Below, piece by piece: positions 62,401 through 64,000 of a stretch of DNA of 64,000 nt (position 1 is its first letter; the number at the start of each line of letters is the position of its first letter). The stretch spans positions 434,001-498,000 of the forward strand of contig NZ_FNOG01000005.1 of assembly GCF_900106525.1 (NCBI RefSeq). Reading direction: 5' to 3'. The DNA is from Lysobacter enzymogenes. GTDB taxonomy: Bacteria; Pseudomonadota; Gammaproteobacteria; Xanthomonadales; Xanthomonadaceae. The position numbers were made by a program, and so were the translations under genes. A model generated the notes under the pieces. It was given only the letters and a program-made list of their open reading frames with translations, made no database searches and had not been told where the DNA came from.

Positions 62401-64000
62401 CGCGATCGGGCGCGACGCTGGAGAAATCGGCGCCGGCGACGAAGCGGTAGCGGCTGCTGTCGCCGCCGGCCAGTTGCTGCTCCAGCCACGGCGTCGGCCG
62501 CTCGACGCTGGCCTGCAGCGTCGGCGTGCGGTCGGCGGCCGGCGGCACCGGGCCGAGCACCGGCAGGCGCGGCGCCCAGGTCATCGGCGGCGATTCGCCG
62601 TTGGCGACGCGGTTGGCCAGGTCGATCACGTAGCCGCGGTAACGCTCCAGATAACCGGCGTAGTCGCCCGGGCCGGTCGGCGGCGCGGGTTCGGCGATGC
62701 CCGCATCGCCGGTGCCGGCGATGGAGATCAGCAGGTCGATGAAGCCCATCAGCGAAGTGCCGGGGCCGACGATGTTGTCGAGCGCGCTGTCGGGCTTGGT
62801 CATCATGCCGAACAGTTCGTCGTACTGGCCGTAGTACTGGCCTGACTCGTCGTTCGGATCATAGGGCTGCGGCGGCGGCAGGAACTGCTCGCTGTCGGGC
62901 ATGCTCAGCGGATTGTTCTGCAGCCACGTCATGCGTGCGGCGACCGAGCCGTCGTAGTTGCCGACCGCGCCGCTGCCGGCGGCGTTGTAGTTGTAGAAAC
63001 CGTCGCTGATGCTGGCGTTGACCTGCACGTCGCCGGCCGCGCGCAAGGTCAGCACCGGCGCGGCGCCCTGGTAGCGGAAGTCGGGCGCGTTGCGGTCGCC
63101 GGAGTTGAGGTTCCAGTTGGTCAGCACGCGGATCGCGCCGCCGTCGCGCGTGGCGTCGGGGTTCTGCAACTCGATGCCCGGGCGCGCGCGGAAGTTGCCG
63201 ATGCCGGCGAAGCGCTCGCCGAAGGCGAAGCCCGGGTTCTGCACGAAGCGCATCAGCGTGCCGGCCTGGTGCGCGACGCCGTCGCCGTTGAGATAACCGT
63301 AGAAGCCCTGGTGCGCGGCGTTGGCCGCGTCGGGGGTGAAGTAATGGGTCTTGAGGTACAGCGCGAGCTGCTCCGGCGTCTGCGGCGCGGCCAGTTCGGC
63401 GCCGCTGGCGTCGCGCCACTTGCCGGCGACCAGCTTGCCGTCGCTGCCGTACCAGCCGGCCGGATCGACGATGCCGTCGAAGTGGCGCTCGGGATGGGCC
63501 GGATCGAGCGCATCGCCCGCGCTCCACACCGCATACGCTTCCAGGCCGACTTCGCGCGCGCCGACGATCGCGCCGGGGTTGTCCACCACCACGTTGACGT
63601 CGCCGCCGACCAGCAGCGGCGCGCGCAACTCGACCTTGCCGCCGGACAGGCCGCCGGCGCTGCCGCCGCGCACGTCGATCAGCGCGTCGCGGCCGATGCG
63701 GATCACGCCGGCCGCATCCGCAGCGACGTTCTGGTAGCCGTATTGCTCGTTGAGGCTACCGTCGCTGCGCCCGCTGGTGCCGATGCGCACGGTGCCGCCG
63801 CGCTTGCCGGCGTCGCTGCCGTTGGCGAGCAGGCGGCCTTGCAGCTCCACGCCGTGGCGGCCGTACAGCTCGATGCGCCCGCCGGCGCTGCCGGAGGCGT
63901 CGATGTCGCCGAGGATGCGCACGTTGCCGTTGGCCGCGTCGCGCAGCAGCGCATCGGCGCCGCCGTCGGCGGTCAGGCTGACTTCGTGCGCGCGCAGGGT
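59444..64000 (-). CDS. Filamentous haemagglutinin-like giant protein, C-terminal part (5' end outside the window)
   Basis: An open frame of about 1519 codons runs from the right edge to a stop at 59444; its N-terminus (signal peptide and TPS secretion domain) lies outside. Repeated beta-helix-like phrases (DIDASGSAGGRIELYGRHGV, NLSVRAGRDIVGNRQ, GGDVRILGPGGEVLVGS) mark a haemagglutinin-type right-handed helix. The segment near residues 850-1100 of this part, with GSFEIQAGRDLGPF and NTLFPSALGYTANRL, resembles DUF3739, which is found in FhaB-like proteins. The C-terminus ends VQVIGFGQCEADNPRCANAP with two Cys. It is presumably exported by a TpsB partner and works in adhesion or contact killing. 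No toxin domain is visible at the end. Confidence 0.85.
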   Translation of the reverse strand, partial: TLRAHEVSLTADGGADALLRDAANGNVRILGDIDASGSAGGRIELYGRHGVELQGRLLANGSDAGKRGGTVRIGTSGRSDGSLNEQYGYQNVAADAAGVIRIGRDALIDVRGGSAGGLSGGKVELRAPLLVGGDVNVVVDNPGAIVGAREVGLEAYAVWSAGDALDPAHPERHFDGIVDPAGWYGSDGKLVAGKWRDASGAELAAPQTPEQLALYLKTHYFTPDAANAAHQGFYGYLNGDGVAHQAGTLMRFVQNPGFAFGERFAGIGNFRARPGIELQNPDATRDGGAIRVLTNWNLNSGDRNAPDFRYQGAAPVLTLRAAGDVQVNASISDGFYNYNAAGSGAVGNYDGSVAARMTWLQNNPLSMPDSEQFLPPPQPYDPNDESGQYYGQYDELFGMMTKPDSALDNIVGPGTSLMGFIDLLISIAGTGDAGIAEPAPPTGPGDYAGYLERYRGYVIDLANRVANGESPPMTWAPRLPVLGPVPPAADRTPTLQASVERPTPWLEQQLAGGDSSRYRFVAGADFSSVAPDRAGDGAADIVFDGHTTLRKPGQSDLLLPNVLRTGTGEIELVAARDVRFADRDAPASVYTAGRPGEGTGVDTSRPRVEGAASPQNLNGPLVAVTGAVNPEAAGNLSVRAGRDIVGNRQVRDSDGRRSGVAGSYLNQYWWPWMQTGNVAGPDGRLISTSINFGGFAQGLLSVGGDIRLDAGRDLIEVSASSPTTWLRDGAGALRRFGGGDLYANAGRNVLGGDFFVSQGQGSLNAGGRIGSAYDLNVPVFIENVTSQTTTMSSSVAPILAMQDARWNVGASGDIDIGRVLNPSYARLSEREVDSQSFGADAALNATSTTGNVQLGSLLLGDVLFGYGGRDPGRPQSPYNIGSSSLFAQVLPGYLGLTAIAGDVRVRNGGQLFPSLRGGLSLLAGGDVQLYADQFPRLDTLRLLDIDPAWMPSPLQPLSSLPEQTAFDFSRLDVFIPNRDQRANLHRDDREPVRVYALGDIVNGQPGPSQSFNTLTLDLPKPATLRAGRDIVDLDLRGQNYRDSDATRVLAGRDLYYRPLGRSISGRVSRYNWLELGGPGSFEIQAGRDLGPFTSANEAYAFDQLRAEGGGIRTIGNRDNAGLGYAGADLVLRFGVAPGIDTRAFASRYLDPAGAESAAYAAWLAEYVRQQRRDAGRDGGELSPQQAWAEFAQLPQEAQQRLVDRVFLDLLERAGRDNKNPASPEFGKYAAGYRAINTLFPSALGYTANRLEGGANGADAPVATGRFDMRGSTVQTQQGGDVRILGPGGEVLVGSVAAPPLVTNNRGETVIGPNQQGVLTLDVGDIGIFTDRSVLLAQSRIFTQGGGDLTIWSSNGDINAGKGAKTSSDKPPVRYVCDLDQYCRIDARGLVTGAGIATMQTAAGAKAGDAVLVAPRGTIDAGDAGIRIGGNLIVAAQTIANADNIQVDGESIGIPVARNVDTGALSAASSASSGVNAVAEQMAEKRPPIGGRDLPAVISVQVIGFGQCEADNPRCANAP

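Overview
The window is chromosomal DNA of very high GC content. It most likely comes from a gammaproteobacterium of the Xanthomonadaceae, and Lysobacter is my best guess. Three things point there: (1) dispersed short inverted repeats of the kinds common in Lysobacter, Xanthomonas and Stenotrophomonas; (2) a type IV secretion effector with an XVIPCD-type C-terminus; (3) a gene resembling the small Sm-like protein family known from Xanthomonas. I see no rRNA, tRNA, CRISPR array, phage or transposase. This assignment is inference from content, not from a search.

Layout. 1-888: end of a secreted M23 peptidase. 1313-1660: small lipoprotein. 2103-9729: three-gene RND efflux operon (adaptor plus two inner-membrane pumps, MdtABC-like). 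10123-11715: Tat-exported PhoD-type phosphatase. 12459-13697: PLP enzyme of the sphingosine-1-phosphate lyase type, convergent with an MFS symporter (13797-15131). 15533-22714: respiratory block with a four-subunit haem-copper quinol oxidase, a SURF1 assembly factor and a RegB/RegA-type redox two-component system. 23180-25516: secreted isoamylase. 25808-31122: AraC regulator/hydrolase pair, second AraC regulator facing a fosmidomycin-resistance-like MFS pump, and an AlkB-like dioxygenase. 31738-34877: small poorly known genes on the minus strand. 35251-39666: large Lhr-type helicase. 39930-41579: lipoprotein plus XVIPCD protein, read here as an immunity/effector pair. 41672-44652: CopA copper ATPase and CueR-like regulator. 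44808-49480: five-gene operon (acyl-CoA dehydrogenase, SDR, APH-type kinase, histidine phosphatase, SDR) divergent from a LysR gene. 50849-56163: TorF-like porin divergent from a PotFGHI polyamine transporter. 56452-58501: two secreted proteins. 59444-64000: C-terminal part of a very large haemagglutinin-like protein, cut by the window edge.

How the parts work together. The oxidase, SURF1 and RegBA genes form a coherent respiration and redox-control block; SURF1 and the lack of cyoE suggest the enzyme may carry haem A. The five-gene operon recalls the kinase plus dehydrogenase chemistry that degrades 4-hydroxyacyl-CoAs. The copA-cueR pair is a self-contained copper response.

Most gaps between operons hold dispersed repeats of three families. 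One family forms arrays with a period of 123-124 bp at three separate loci. A fourth type of repeat lies in frame inside the histidine phosphatase gene. The most interesting candidates are the XVIPCD effector with its lipoprotein, the acyl-CoA/kinase operon, and the repeat inserted in a coding sequence.
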